Source: an uncultured Treponema sp.
GTDB taxonomy: Bacteria; Spirochaetota; Spirochaetia; Treponematales; Treponemataceae
DNA: 24,340 nucleotides
Direction: 5' to 3'
Assembly (NCBI GenBank): GCA_946611835.1
Contig: CAMOEE010000007.1
Span: forward strand, 1 to 24,340
Shown piece by piece: positions 12,887-20,026 of the stretch (the first letter of the stretch is position 1; the number at the start of each line of letters is the position of its first letter). Both the position numbers and the translations under genes were made by a program. Under the pieces are notes generated by a model, which saw only the letters and a list, made by a program, of their open reading frames with translations, made no database searches and was not told the DNA's origin.

Positions 12887-13600
12887 ATGAGTGACGATAA
12901 TAACAATAATGAAATAGTTCGAAAATCCGACGGGATTCACCGGGAAATTCATACTTTTGTGCTTCGTCAGGGGCATTTTACGGCTTCGGAGCGCAAGGCT
13001 TACGAGGAACTTCATGACGACTTCTGCCTTCCTTATTCAGAGGAAAAACTTGATTTTGAGAAAATCTTCGGAAACAAAAATCCTGTCGTCGTTGAGATTG
13101 GCTTTGGAATGGGAAAGGCAACCGCTATAATCGCAGAGAATAATCCCCGGATTAACTACATCGGAATCGAAGTCCACAAGCCAGGAGTCGGTAAGCTTCT
13201 GGGCGAAATCCGGGACCGGGGGCTTAAGAACCTGCGTATCATTGAGCATGATGCCATGGAAGTCCTCAAAAATCAGCTTGAGGACGAAAGCCTTTTTGCC
13301 TTTCACATTTTCTTTCCTGATCCATGGCAAAAAAAGCGTCATTTTAAGCGCCGCCTTGTTCAACGCCCCCGCACCGATTTAATGACACAAAAACTCGTGA
13401 AGGGCGGCTACCTTTATTTCGTGACTGACTGGCTTCCTTACGCCCAATTCGGCATGGAAGAACTTTGCGCGACTGAGGGGCTTAAAAACCGCTACGAGGG
13501 CTATGCTCCCCACCAGGAGTGGCGGCCCGAGACCCGCTTCGAGCAGAAAGGTCTTGATGCGAACCGTGTCATAAACGAAATGATGTTTGAAAGAATTTGA
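12887..13600 (+). CDS. trmB: tRNA (guanine-N7-)-methyltransferase
   Basis: TrmB transfers a methyl group from S-adenosylmethionine to G46 in the variable loop of tRNAs. The Rossmann methyltransferase motif VVEIGFGMGKATAI is present at about residues 68-81, with the acidic GIEVH strand end after it. The family signature FFPDPWQKKRHFKRRLVQR lies near residue 150, and FVTDWLPYA follows. The length of 237 residues is normal. AAGGT lies about 7 bases before the ATG. The N-terminal 60 residues hold the usual R-x-RQGH-type segment (VLRQGHFTASE). The stop codon is covered by a decamer inverted repeat, and ligA follows after a 78-base spacer, possibly in the same transcript. Confidence 0.95.
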   Translation: MSDDNNNNEIVRKSDGIHREIHTFVLRQGHFTASERKAYEELHDDFCLPYSEEKLDFEKIFGNKNPVVVEIGFGMGKATAIIAENNPRINYIGIEVHKPGVGKLLGEIRDRGLKNLRIIEHDAMEVLKNQLEDESLFAFHIFFPDPWQKKRHFKRRLVQRPRTDLMTQKLVKGGYLYFVTDWLPYAQFGMEELCATEGLKNRYEGYAPHQEWRPETRFEQKGLDANRVINEMMFERI

Positions 13601-13661
13601 CGCAGATGAACGCAGATGGCAAAACAAAATCTGTGTGTATCTGCGTATATCTGCGTCTGAT
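13597..13661. repeat. Decamer-spaced inverted repeat (ACGCAGAT / ATCTGCGT) between trmB and ligA
   Basis: ACGCAGAT occurs at 13600-13607 and 13610-13617. Its complement ATCTGCGT occurs at 13639-13646 and 13649-13656, with a variant ATCTGTGT at 13629-13636. The units repeat every 10 bases, and the arms can form a long hairpin with two 8-bp blocks. It begins inside the trmB stop codon and ends before the ligA ribosome-binding site. Confidence 0.85.
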
Positions 13662-13678
13662 TAAAAAAAGGATTTCCT

Positions 13679-15616
13679 ATGGCAGATTTATTTGACATCG
13701 ACGAATCGGCTCGGATAAGCGAGCTTGCGACACTAATCAAAAAATATCAGGACTCATACTACAACGGCGAGGGGGAGATTTCCGACGCAGAATTCGACAG
13801 ACTCTGGGATGAACTCAAAGCCCTTGACCCGAATAATCCTGTCTTGCAAAGGGTCGGAGCCGACAGCGGAAATTTTGCCAAAATCCGCCACATAATGCCA
13901 ATGGGAAGTCAGGAAAAGGCCGCTAACCCGGAGCAATTCCTGGCCTGGGCAAAAAATCACGCCTACGATGAATATCTTGTTGAGTACAAGCTTGACGGAG
14001 CTTCTCTGGAACTCCAGTATTCAAAAGGCGAGCTTGTGAGGGCAGTCACCCGGGGCGACGGAACGATAGGTGACGACATCACCGCCAACGCCCGTAAAAT
14101 GCAGGGGGTGAAAATCGCCCTTTTTGATTCAGATAACAAGAAAATCAACTTTACCGGGGCAATTCGTGGCGAGGTCATAATGACCCGCACCGTGCACCAA
14201 AAACTCTACGCTGATAAAGCCAACTGCCGCAACGCCGCCAACGGCCTTATGAAACGCAAGGACGGAAGCGGAAGCGAAAATCTCTGCATCATAACTTACG
14301 ATGCCCTTGCCACCGAGGGAGAAAGTCCCTTCAAGGACGAGGAAGGCAAAATCAACTGGCTAAAATCCTGCGGCTTCAATACATCTCCATTAAAAATCTG
14401 CAAATCGCCAGACGAAGTGATTGAATACCGTGGTGAAGTCATGGAAGTCAGGAAAAGCCTTGACTACGACATCGACGGCCTTGTAATAAAAGAAAGACGG
14501 ATTGACCTTGAAGACGCAAGCCGGGCCAGACCAGACCGCCAGATTGCCTTCAAATTCTCTCTCGAAGAAGCCGTCACAACTTTGCGCGAGGTTGAGTGGA
14601 GCGAATCTGGAGCCACTTATACGCCGGTCGCTATTTTTGACGAAGTTCAGCTCAACGGAACCACTGTTCAGCGCGCTTCCCTTGCAAACCCGGACACAAT
14701 GAGGGCTCTCGGGGTCAAAATCGGAAGCCGGGTGGTCGTCGTAAAAAGGGGTGAGATTATCCCCAAAATCGAAAGCGTTTTGAACGAAGAGGCGGGCCAG
14801 GTCACGAGCGAGATTGTTTTCCCCAAAAAATGCTCTGTTTGCGGAAGCGAGCTTTGCGACGAGGGAAGCCGGCTTTTCTGCCCCAACAAAAACTGCGAGA
14901 AAAGAGTTCTTCATCAGCTACAAAAATGGGTTAGCGTGGTTGACATCCGTGATTTCGGTGACACCCTGCTCAGGGAGCTTTTCAAAAATAAGGAAGTCAC
15001 TTCGATTTCTGACATTTATTCGCTCACAGCAGAAGGCCTCGTTCCCTATTTTTTGAACGAGGAATCAATCGAAAGCCAGAAGGATTCCCTGGGGGCAAAA
15101 AAAGTCTATGAAAGCATCCAGAATCACAGACGCATGAGCCTTGCAATCTTTATCGCAGGCTTTGACATCGAGGGCATGGGCGAGACAATGGTTCAGAAGC
15201 TGATTGACGCTGGCTTCAATTCTCTCGAAAAGCTCCTTTCTGCGACCGAAGAAGAAATTGCCTCTGTCTACGGTTTTGCCGAAATCACCGCAAAAATTTT
15301 CGTGGAAGGGCTTGCCGAGAACAAAGATGAAATGCTCTCCCTCACCCAGTCTGGAACCATTCATCTTGAAGAAATCGGTGGAGGCACTCTGGCAGGAAAA
15401 TCCTTCTGCTTTACAGGCGAACTTCACTCTATGAAAAGGGCAGATGCCGAGGCGATGGTAAAACAGGCCGGCGGAAGCTGCAAGTCGAGCGTAACAAAGG
15501 ATTTGAGCTATCTTGTCACCAACGACACTGCATCAGGTTCCTCAAAAAATCAAAAAGCGGCGAAATTCGGAATTCCTATCATAAATGAAGAGGAATTCCT
15601 TAAAATGGTGCAATAA
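13679..15616 (+). CDS. ligA: NAD+-dependent DNA ligase LigA
   Basis: This enzyme seals nicks in DNA using NAD+, in replication and repair. The domain order is complete. The Ia NAD-binding region (YYNGEGEISDAEFDRLWDEL, about 27-46) is followed by the adenylation motif EYKLDGASLE with nucleophile K104. TRGDGTIGDDIT, KRGEIIPKIE in the OB fold, and a four-Cys zinc finger follow (CSVCG then CPNKNC, about 384-406). Helix-hairpin-helix repeats (IAGFDIEGMG) and a C-terminal BRCT domain (from LAGKSFCFTGEL to the end) complete it. The 645-residue length is slightly short for the family. The usual PMLSLDNA is replaced by PMGSQEKA, which I believe is the treponemal form. AGGA lies 7 bases before the ATG. 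The gene is convergent with the M23 peptidase gene. Confidence 0.97.
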   Translation: MADLFDIDESARISELATLIKKYQDSYYNGEGEISDAEFDRLWDELKALDPNNPVLQRVGADSGNFAKIRHIMPMGSQEKAANPEQFLAWAKNHAYDEYLVEYKLDGASLELQYSKGELVRAVTRGDGTIGDDITANARKMQGVKIALFDSDNKKINFTGAIRGEVIMTRTVHQKLYADKANCRNAANGLMKRKDGSGSENLCIITYDALATEGESPFKDEEGKINWLKSCGFNTSPLKICKSPDEVIEYRGEVMEVRKSLDYDIDGLVIKERRIDLEDASRARPDRQIAFKFSLEEAVTTLREVEWSESGATYTPVAIFDEVQLNGTTVQRASLANPDTMRALGVKIGSRVVVVKRGEIIPKIESVLNEEAGQVTSEIVFPKKCSVCGSELCDEGSRLFCPNKNCEKRVLHQLQKWVSVVDIRDFGDTLLRELFKNKEVTSISDIYSLTAEGLVPYFLNEESIESQKDSLGAKKVYESIQNHRRMSLAIFIAGFDIEGMGETMVQKLIDAGFNSLEKLLSATEEEIASVYGFAEITAKIFVEGLAENKDEMLSLTQSGTIHLEEIGGGTLAGKSFCFTGELHSMKRADAEAMVKQAGGSCKSSVTKDLSYLVTNDTASGSSKNQKAAKFGIPIINEEEFLKMVQ

Positions 15617-15623
15617 CTCGAAA

Positions 15624-16634
15624 TTATTTGCTTTCTTTTTCGAATGTGAAGTCGCTCACGAAAAAATCCGGACTGACAGCTTCCCAGTTCAGGCGTACTT
15701 CCCAGTGAAGGTGGGGGCCTGTGGCAAGGCCTGTCGCTCCCGAAAGCCCCAGAAGCTCTCCTCTATCCACTGTCTGGCCGACCTCTACATTCAGCTTGCT
15801 CATGTGATAGTAAAGGGAATACAAGCCCGGAAGATGCTCCACGACGACGCTCCATCCTGTTGAAATCCTGTCCTCTGCCATGACGACCTTTCCCTTTCCG
15901 GAGGAGCGGACTTCCGTTCCCGTTGGAACACCGTAGTCGATTCCGTAATGCAGAGTGGTTGAGGATTTTCCGTCGCTGTAAGCGAATACACGCCTGTCAC
16001 CGAAAAATGAAGTTCTTCTTGTCGCTTGTGTCGGTGGCTCGAATCTACTGGTCTCGAAGACGGCGTCATAGTTTTTTGTGCCTAAAATCTTGTTGAGCGA
16101 CTCAATCTGTGCCTTTCGCTCGGGGCTCGTGTCTGTGCGGATTGCCGTGTTCTTCGCATTGAGGGGAATAGTCTCATAGACGAATTCTTTTTCGATGATT
16201 TTGAAAGGAAGGGAGATTGTGTTTTCGGATTTACCAAATGCGGAATAAGTGATTTCTGCCGAGTAATCCCCGCTTTTAGTCCAGGTTGAGATGGCGGCCC
16301 CTGTAAGAAGAACAGAATGAATCATCTTTTTGCCAGCTTTCCGTTCGATTCCATAAAAATCAGACTTTGCCGTTGCTTTCTGAGCCGGAGTTTTGTCATC
16401 ATTGAGCCTAAATATAGAAAGTTTTGCCGTCTCTCCAGAAGATTCTCCAAGCGATTTAATCAGTTTTTTGTCTTTTGTGTCGATTACAAGCCGGACAAAG
16501 ACCGCATCTCCAGGCTGAACTTCCCGGGAATAATAAGCTGTGAGAGTGTAATCGGTAAATTTGAATTCTTTGGAGAAGGAAAATGCTGCGAAAGATAGAA
16601 AAAATGAAAGAAGGGTGAATATTGTTTTTTTCAT
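15624..16634 (-). CDS. Exported M23-family (LytM-type) metallopeptidase
   Basis: This enzyme probably cleaves peptidoglycan cross-bridges in the periplasm. A signal peptide (MKKTIFTLLSFFLSFAAFSF) is followed by an Ig-like N-terminal region, then the M23 core near the C-terminus. The zinc ligands are all visible: HYGID (His and Asp) and GPHLHWEVRL (His), with the YYHMS His between them. FFGDRRVFAY precedes the core, as in many spirochaete members. A Met six bases upstream (16640) is also in frame. I chose 16634 because the extended -10 box TATAAT (16646-16641) places the start of transcription on this ATG, and MKKT is the more typical signal start. No Shine-Dalgarno site serves either codon. 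It is divergent from the oxidoreductase gene and convergent with ligA. Confidence 0.9.
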   Translation of the reverse strand: MKKTIFTLLSFFLSFAAFSFSKEFKFTDYTLTAYYSREVQPGDAVFVRLVIDTKDKKLIKSLGESSGETAKLSIFRLNDDKTPAQKATAKSDFYGIERKAGKKMIHSVLLTGAAISTWTKSGDYSAEITYSAFGKSENTISLPFKIIEKEFVYETIPLNAKNTAIRTDTSPERKAQIESLNKILGTKNYDAVFETSRFEPPTQATRRTSFFGDRRVFAYSDGKSSTTLHYGIDYGVPTGTEVRSSGKGKVVMAEDRISTGWSVVVEHLPGLYSLYYHMSKLNVEVGQTVDRGELLGLSGATGLATGPHLHWEVRLNWEAVSPDFFVSDFTFEKESK

Positions 16635-16640
16635 GCGCAT

Positions 16641-16649
16641 ATTATAGCA
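16641..16649 (-). promoter_or_regulatory. Extended -10 box of the M23 peptidase gene
   Basis: On the - strand TGCTATAAT (16649-16641) is a TGn-extended -10. Its last base is 6 bases from the ATG at 16634, so transcription should start at or on that codon. No -35 match is visible at 16-18 bases. Confidence 0.5.
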
Positions 16650-16678
16650 CTAAATCTTGAAAATTGGGGAAAATTATG

Positions 16679-16696
16679 TATGCTATAATTAGCATA
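16679..16696 (+). promoter_or_regulatory. -10 box in an operator-like palindrome before the oxidoreductase gene
   Basis: TATGCTA (16679-16685), TAAT and TAGCATA (16690-16696) form a perfect 7-bp inverted repeat. It includes the extended -10 TGC-TATAAT (TATAAT 16684-16689). The predicted mRNA leader of about 30 bases holds GGAGGAG (16709-16715) ten bases before the ATG. A repressor bound here would block transcription of the oxidoreductase gene. Confidence 0.5.
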
Positions 16697-16725
16697 ATAT
16701 TAAGTCACGGAGGAGTGCTGGTAGA

Positions 16726-17325
16726 ATGATTCTTTATATCAATTCCTGCGTAAGGCCGGATTCAAGGACGAATGAGCTGGCCCGTCATCTTTTGAAGAGG
16801 GCCGGTGATGAGCCTGTTCAGGAAGTGAACTTGCAGAAAGAAAAAATCCTGCCCCTGGACTGGCAAAGTCTCAGCCACAGGGACAAATGTATTTCATCCT
16901 CTCATTTCGATGACGAGATTTTTACCTATGCAAGGCAATTCGCCCTTGCCGACAAAATAGTAATTTCTGCCCCTTACTGGGATCTTCTTTTTCCTTCATC
17001 TCTCAGGGCTTACTTTGAGCGGGTCTGTGTCTCAGGCCTTACATTTTCCTATACAGAGGAAGGCAGGCCTAAATCCCTTTGCAGGGCAAAAAAACTCATC
17101 TATGTTACGACAGCCGGCGGCTTCATCGGGGAGAGGCACCTGGGCTTTGAATATATAAAGGCTCTTTCCCAACAGTTTTTCGAGATTCCTGAAATAAGGA
17201 TGGTCAAGGCCGAGGGACTTGATATAGCCGGAGCCGATGTAGAAGCAATCATGGATGCAGCAAAGAAATCCTGCAATAAGGATGATGACGACAATTCTTC
17301 ATCTTCATGCGACAGGGGAAGATGA
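16726..17325 (+). CDS. NAD(P)H-dependent flavodoxin-fold oxidoreductase (azoreductase/quinone reductase type)
   Basis: This 199-residue soluble flavoprotein probably reduces quinones, azo or nitro compounds using NAD(P)H and bound FMN. The N-terminal strand and phosphate-binding loop (ILYINSCVRPDSRTNELAR) match the flavodoxin_2 family. The FMN-side motif SAPYWDLLFPSSLRAYFERV (about 84-103) and the late TTAGGFIGERHLGFEYI loop follow in the expected order. The last 16 residues are an Asp/Ser-rich tail (NKDDDDNSSSSCDRGR) that the family usually lacks. A GGAGGAG site lies ten bases before the ATG. The gene stands alone, with an operator-like palindrome at its promoter. Its stop is 5 bases from the end of the opposing cobI gene. 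The physiological substrate is unknown. Confidence 0.88.
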   Translation: MILYINSCVRPDSRTNELARHLLKRAGDEPVQEVNLQKEKILPLDWQSLSHRDKCISSSHFDDEIFTYARQFALADKIVISAPYWDLLFPSSLRAYFERVCVSGLTFSYTEEGRPKSLCRAKKLIYVTTAGGFIGERHLGFEYIKALSQQFFEIPEIRMVKAEGLDIAGADVEAIMDAAKKSCNKDDDDNSSSSCDRGR

Positions 17326-17330
17326 TTCTT

Positions 17331-18047
17331 TTACCCGACAATCATCACTGAAAGATATGCTCCCTCAAAATCATCTTCTGTCATGAGTAAAATTTCTTTT
17401 CCTCTGAAAATCTTCTCCTCAGGCAGGCTTGCTTTTTGCACGAGAATTGCATTTTGAATCAGCTTGTATTCTTCTATAATTGAAATTATTTCCCTTAAGT
17501 GCCGGCCCATCTTCATAAGCACTTTTTTTCCATCCTCTTTGAGTGCGTCTTCAAGTTTTCCTTCTGTATAAAAAGCGTCTCCAGGAATTATGGTGAGCTT
17601 TTCATCCTTCTCGCAAAGTGAAATCAGGGCGGAAGAGGCGGCTGCGGAGAATGAGTTCACACCTGGTATGAATTTTACGTCGAATCCCTGGCTTTGAATC
17701 AGTATTGCTGTGCGGGCGGCCGTGGAGTAGAGGGTGACATCACCGATTGAGAGCATGGCGACGGATTTACCTTTATTAAGGAAGCTCTGACAGTCACGGG
17801 CGATTTTTTCATATTCGGCTGCGGATTTTTCTTTGTCGGCCGTCATTGAAAAGAGGCAGGGAATCAGAGTCTTTTTCGACAGGTCTAATCCTGAGATTTG
17901 TGAAATTGAATCCAGGGCAAGGGTGTTTTTTTCGCTTTCCGGGAAGAAAATAATCTCGCATTCCCTTAAAATTCTGACTGCCTGTAAGGTGAGCATTTCC
18001 GCGCTCCCGGGACCAGTGCTTACCGGGTAAAAAATTCCTTTTTCCAT
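17331..18047 (-). CDS. cobI: Precorrin-2 / cobalt-factor-II C20-methyltransferase
   Basis: This tetrapyrrole methyltransferase adds a methyl group at C20 of precorrin-2 or cobalt-precorrin-2 in cobalamin synthesis. The N-terminal TP-methylase motif YPVSTGPGSAEMLTLQAVRI is in place, then MLSIGDVTLYST (the GDP-type loop) and the PGVNSFSAAAS motif for S-adenosylmethionine binding. The length of 238 residues is normal. Sequence alone does not separate the aerobic CobI from the anaerobic CbiL; an anaerobic spirochaete would favour CbiL. No other cobalamin gene is in the window, so the rest of the pathway must be elsewhere or absent. The -10 element (TGCTACTAT, 18061-18053, or TATAAA, 18055-18050) lies next to the ATG with no ribosome-binding site. 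Confidence 0.92.
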   Translation of the reverse strand: MEKGIFYPVSTGPGSAEMLTLQAVRILRECEIIFFPESEKNTLALDSISQISGLDLSKKTLIPCLFSMTADKEKSAAEYEKIARDCQSFLNKGKSVAMLSIGDVTLYSTAARTAILIQSQGFDVKFIPGVNSFSAAASSALISLCEKDEKLTIIPGDAFYTEGKLEDALKEDGKKVLMKMGRHLREIISIIEEYKLIQNAILVQKASLPEEKIFRGKEILLMTEDDFEGAYLSVMIVG

Positions 18048-18049
18048 GA

Positions 18050-18061
18050 TTTATAGTAGCA
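18050..18061 (-). promoter_or_regulatory. Candidate extended -10 region of cobI
   Basis: On the - strand TGCTACTAT (18061-18053), overlapping TATAAA (18055-18050), precedes the ATG at 18047. Either would give an mRNA with almost no leader. No convincing -35 is seen. Confidence 0.35.
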
Positions 18062-18180
18062 TATTTTCCGGTTTTCTGTTACATTTTCTGACATATTTAA
18101 TCAGATGTTACGGTTTTGATGACTGATGACAGACTCGCTTTTTCTTTTAGAATTTTTTTTGCGTACTGTCTAACGAGTTC

Positions 18181-18273
18181 ACGAACGCTCCTAAGTCTAC
18201 ATCAGAAGTGACTCAATGAAAAATCTACATTTTTTATTCTCTCACTAAGTTCTTTTTGAACAAGGAGTTCGTT
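18181..18273 (+). promoter_or_regulatory. Possible leader structure covering the EIIC ribosome-binding site
   Basis: ACGAAC and TCCT (18181-18186 and 18189-18192, with a GC bulge) can pair with AGGAGTTCGT (18263-18272), which contains the Shine-Dalgarno core. A small alternative hairpin GTTC-TTTTT-GAAC (18249-18261) lies beside it. The pairing is 10 bp and spans about 70 bases. The role is inference. Confidence 0.3.
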
Positions 18274-19341
18274 ATGAACAAATTCGTCAAGCGTTATTTT
18301 ATCGACGCTCTCAGCGGTATGGCTCAGGGACTTTTTGCTTCCCTGTTGATTGGAACAATCATCAAAACTCTGGGGCAGCAGCTTCTTCGCCTTGGAACAA
18401 ATCCTGTCTTCCAGTTCTTTGTAGATGCCGGAAATTTTGCGACTGATGGTCATGTCGTCGGTGCGGCTATGGCTGTTGGTATTGGTTTTGCCATGCAGCT
18501 TCCGGCCCTAGTTCTTTTTTCTCTCGTTGCAGTAGGTAGTGCGGCCAATGTCACTGGCGGGGCGGGCGGTCCTCTTGCGGTTCTCGTCATAGCTGTCATT
18601 GCGGCCGAGCTTGGAAACCTTGTAAGCAAAAAAACAAAGGTTGACATTATCGTGACTCCGCTTGTCACAATTCTTGCAGGCGCTCTTCTCACAGTTCTTT
18701 TCGCCAAATACATCGGTCTTGCCGCAAGTTCTATCGGAAACATCATCGTCTGGGCGACAAAACTCCATCCTTTTGTAATGGGAATCATCATTTCTGTAAT
18801 CGTCGGCATTGTCCTCACTCTCCCGATTTCTTCTGCGGCAATCTGTGCGGCTCTCGGCTTGGTTGGTCTTGCGGGCGGGGCGGCCGTTGCGGGCTGCAGC
18901 GCTCAGATGGTCGGATTTGCAGTCCTCTCATTCCGCGAGAACGGCTGGGGCGGCATCCTCTCCCAGGGCTTGGGAACAAGCATGCTCCAGATGCCGAATA
19001 TCGTCAAAAATCCAAAAATCTGGATTCCTCCCACGCTTGCCTCTGCAATCACAGGCCCGATTGCCACATGTCTTTTCAAGATGGAGATGAACGGTGCTGC
19101 TGTCTCTTCTGGTATGGGAACCTGCGGTCTCGTAGGCCAGATTGGCGTGATTTCAGGCTGGTTCTCGCCAAGTGAGGCGGCTCTCAAGCATGGTGCTCTG
19201 GCAATTTCCCCGTCAGCATTTGACTGGCTGGGCCTTATCCTCGTATGCTTCGTACTTCCGGGCCTCCTTTCCTGGGCATTCGGTTCTATTCTTAGAAAAA
19301 TCGGCTGGATTAAGGAAAATGACTTGCTTTTAGAAAATTAG
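18274..19341 (+). CDS. PTS sugar transporter EIIC-like permease (PTS_EIIC_2 family)
   Basis: This is a membrane permease of about 355 residues with roughly nine to ten hydrophobic segments, very rich in Gly and Ala. The start MNKFVKRYFIDALSGMAQGL and the GTCGLVGQIGVISGW motif near the C-terminus match the stand-alone EIIC family found in clostridia and treponemes. Start choice: an in-frame TTG at 18256 is possible, but the ATG at 18274 has AAGGAG exactly six bases upstream, so I use the ATG. No EIIA or EIIB gene is adjacent, so the phosphorylating partners and the sugar cannot be named, and members of this family may work without them. It is flanked by a structured leader upstream and a hairpin-rich spacer downstream. 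Confidence 0.85.
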   Translation: MNKFVKRYFIDALSGMAQGLFASLLIGTIIKTLGQQLLRLGTNPVFQFFVDAGNFATDGHVVGAAMAVGIGFAMQLPALVLFSLVAVGSAANVTGGAGGPLAVLVIAVIAAELGNLVSKKTKVDIIVTPLVTILAGALLTVLFAKYIGLAASSIGNIIVWATKLHPFVMGIIISVIVGIVLTLPISSAAICAALGLVGLAGGAAVAGCSAQMVGFAVLSFRENGWGGILSQGLGTSMLQMPNIVKNPKIWIPPTLASAITGPIATCLFKMEMNGAAVSSGMGTCGLVGQIGVISGWFSPSEAALKHGALAISPSAFDWLGLILVCFVLPGLLSWAFGSILRKIGWIKENDLLLEN

Positions 19342-19393
19342 GCTGGATGCCCATGCGTCAACGGCGCAAATGTCAATAACTTCCAATAGGCAA

Positions 19394-19412
19394 ACGGCGG
19401 CTTGTCCGCCGT
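19394..19412 (+). terminator. GC-rich hairpin after the EIIC gene
   Basis: ACGGCGG (19394-19400) pairs with CCGCCGT (19406-19412) around CTTGT. Only ATT follows, so it may stop or protect transcripts but is not a classic T-run terminator. It lies 52 bases after the stop codon. Confidence 0.4.
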
Positions 19413-19482
19413 ATTAAAGAAGGGGATCTCACGCTTGGGTAGAACAAAGAAGAAATACAAATTGCTATAACTTTAACTGATG

Positions 19483-19607
19483 CAAAAACGAGCGTAGGCG
19501 GGGTTATGGCACGAATCCACTTTGTGCGTGCGAGCGAAGCGAGTCAGATACCTTATACGCACAACCGTGGATTCTAGTGCCATGTTCCCGCCGGAAGCTC
19601 GTTTTTG
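19483..19607. repeat. 125-bp imperfect palindrome with 27-base loop
   Basis: The arms pair in five blocks: CAAAAACGAGC with GCTCGTTTTTG, GGCGGG with CCCGCC, ATGGCAC with GTGCCAT, GAATCCAC with GTGGATTC, and TTGTGCGT with ACGCACAA (left 19483-19529, right 19557-19607). The loop (19530-19556) contains GCGAGCGAAGCGAG. The 328-base gene-free stretch 19342-19669 holds this element, the 19394 hairpin and the FHA promoter. It could be a miniature mobile element or the template of a structured RNA. No transposase or direct target repeat is seen. Confidence 0.85.
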
Positions 19608-19632
19608 TTTTAGTAAAATTAATCGAATAATT

Positions 19633-19661
19633 TTGCTATTCTTCTTTTTCCATGTTATAAT
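19633..19661 (+). promoter_or_regulatory. Promoter of the FHA-phosphatase-kinase operon
   Basis: TTGCTA (19633-19638), a 17-base spacer and TATAAT (19656-19661), with an extended TGT before it, form a good promoter. The last base of the -10 is 8 bases from the ATG at 19670. The mRNA should therefore begin about 2 bases before the start codon and have no ribosome-binding site. Confidence 0.65.
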
Positions 19662-19669
19662 CAACCCAT

Positions 19670-20017
19670 ATGGCAAATGATACAACAATCGCAACGACGA
19701 GTCCTATCGGCCAGCATCTTGAAAAGGTAGCTGAGGGTGCTCCTGTCTCTTATTTAATGTTCAATCAGAAGAAAATCAATCTTGTGGCAAAAATGACTAT
19801 CGGCCGCTCAACAGAATGTTCGATTGTCATTGACAACAAGCTTGCAAGCCGTCAGCATGCCACAATCCAGAAAATCCGTGACGCATATTTCCTTAAAGAC
19901 GAAAAGAGCACCAACGGCACATTCCTGAACGGTCATCGCATTCCTCCTGACAAATATGTAAAGCTCAATCCGGGCGATAAAATCACGATTGGCGCTGCCA
20001 CACTCGTGATGTCATAA
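19670..20017 (+). CDS. Small FHA-domain protein (phosphothreonine reader)
   Basis: This 115-residue cytoplasmic protein is almost wholly one forkhead-associated domain. The conserved loop residues are visible: IGRS (about 44-47), the SRQHA motif (about 63-67), and STNGTFLNG (about 83-91), which bind phosphothreonine peptides. About 30 residues with a Thr-rich start (MANDTTIATTS) precede the domain and could be a phosphorylation site for the kinase two genes downstream, as in GarA/OdhI-type regulators; that is inference. The ATG has no Shine-Dalgarno site and lies at the predicted transcription start, so translation is probably leaderless. The phosphatase gene follows after 9 bases. Confidence 0.92.
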   Translation: MANDTTIATTSPIGQHLEKVAEGAPVSYLMFNQKKINLVAKMTIGRSTECSIVIDNKLASRQHATIQKIRDAYFLKDEKSTNGTFLNGHRIPPDKYVKLNPGDKITIGAATLVMS

Positions 20018-20026
20018 GGACCTTCT

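Noticed and set aside
18256..18273. Upstream TTG start for the EIIC gene
   Set aside because: It would put the AAGGAG site inside the reading frame; the ATG at 18274 has this site at ideal spacing.
18202..18453. 83-residue - strand ORF at the EIIC start
   Set aside because: It overlaps the well-supported permease start on the opposite strand and has no recognisable features.
19470..19617. Integron attC site, since treponemes can carry integrons
   Set aside because: The palindrome is longer than usual, the terminal RYYYAAC/GTTRRRY core pair is not present, and no integrase or cassette series is seen.
19473..19694. 73-residue - strand ORF across the long palindrome
   Set aside because: It reads through the inverted repeat and the FHA promoter and has no start signal or family resemblance.
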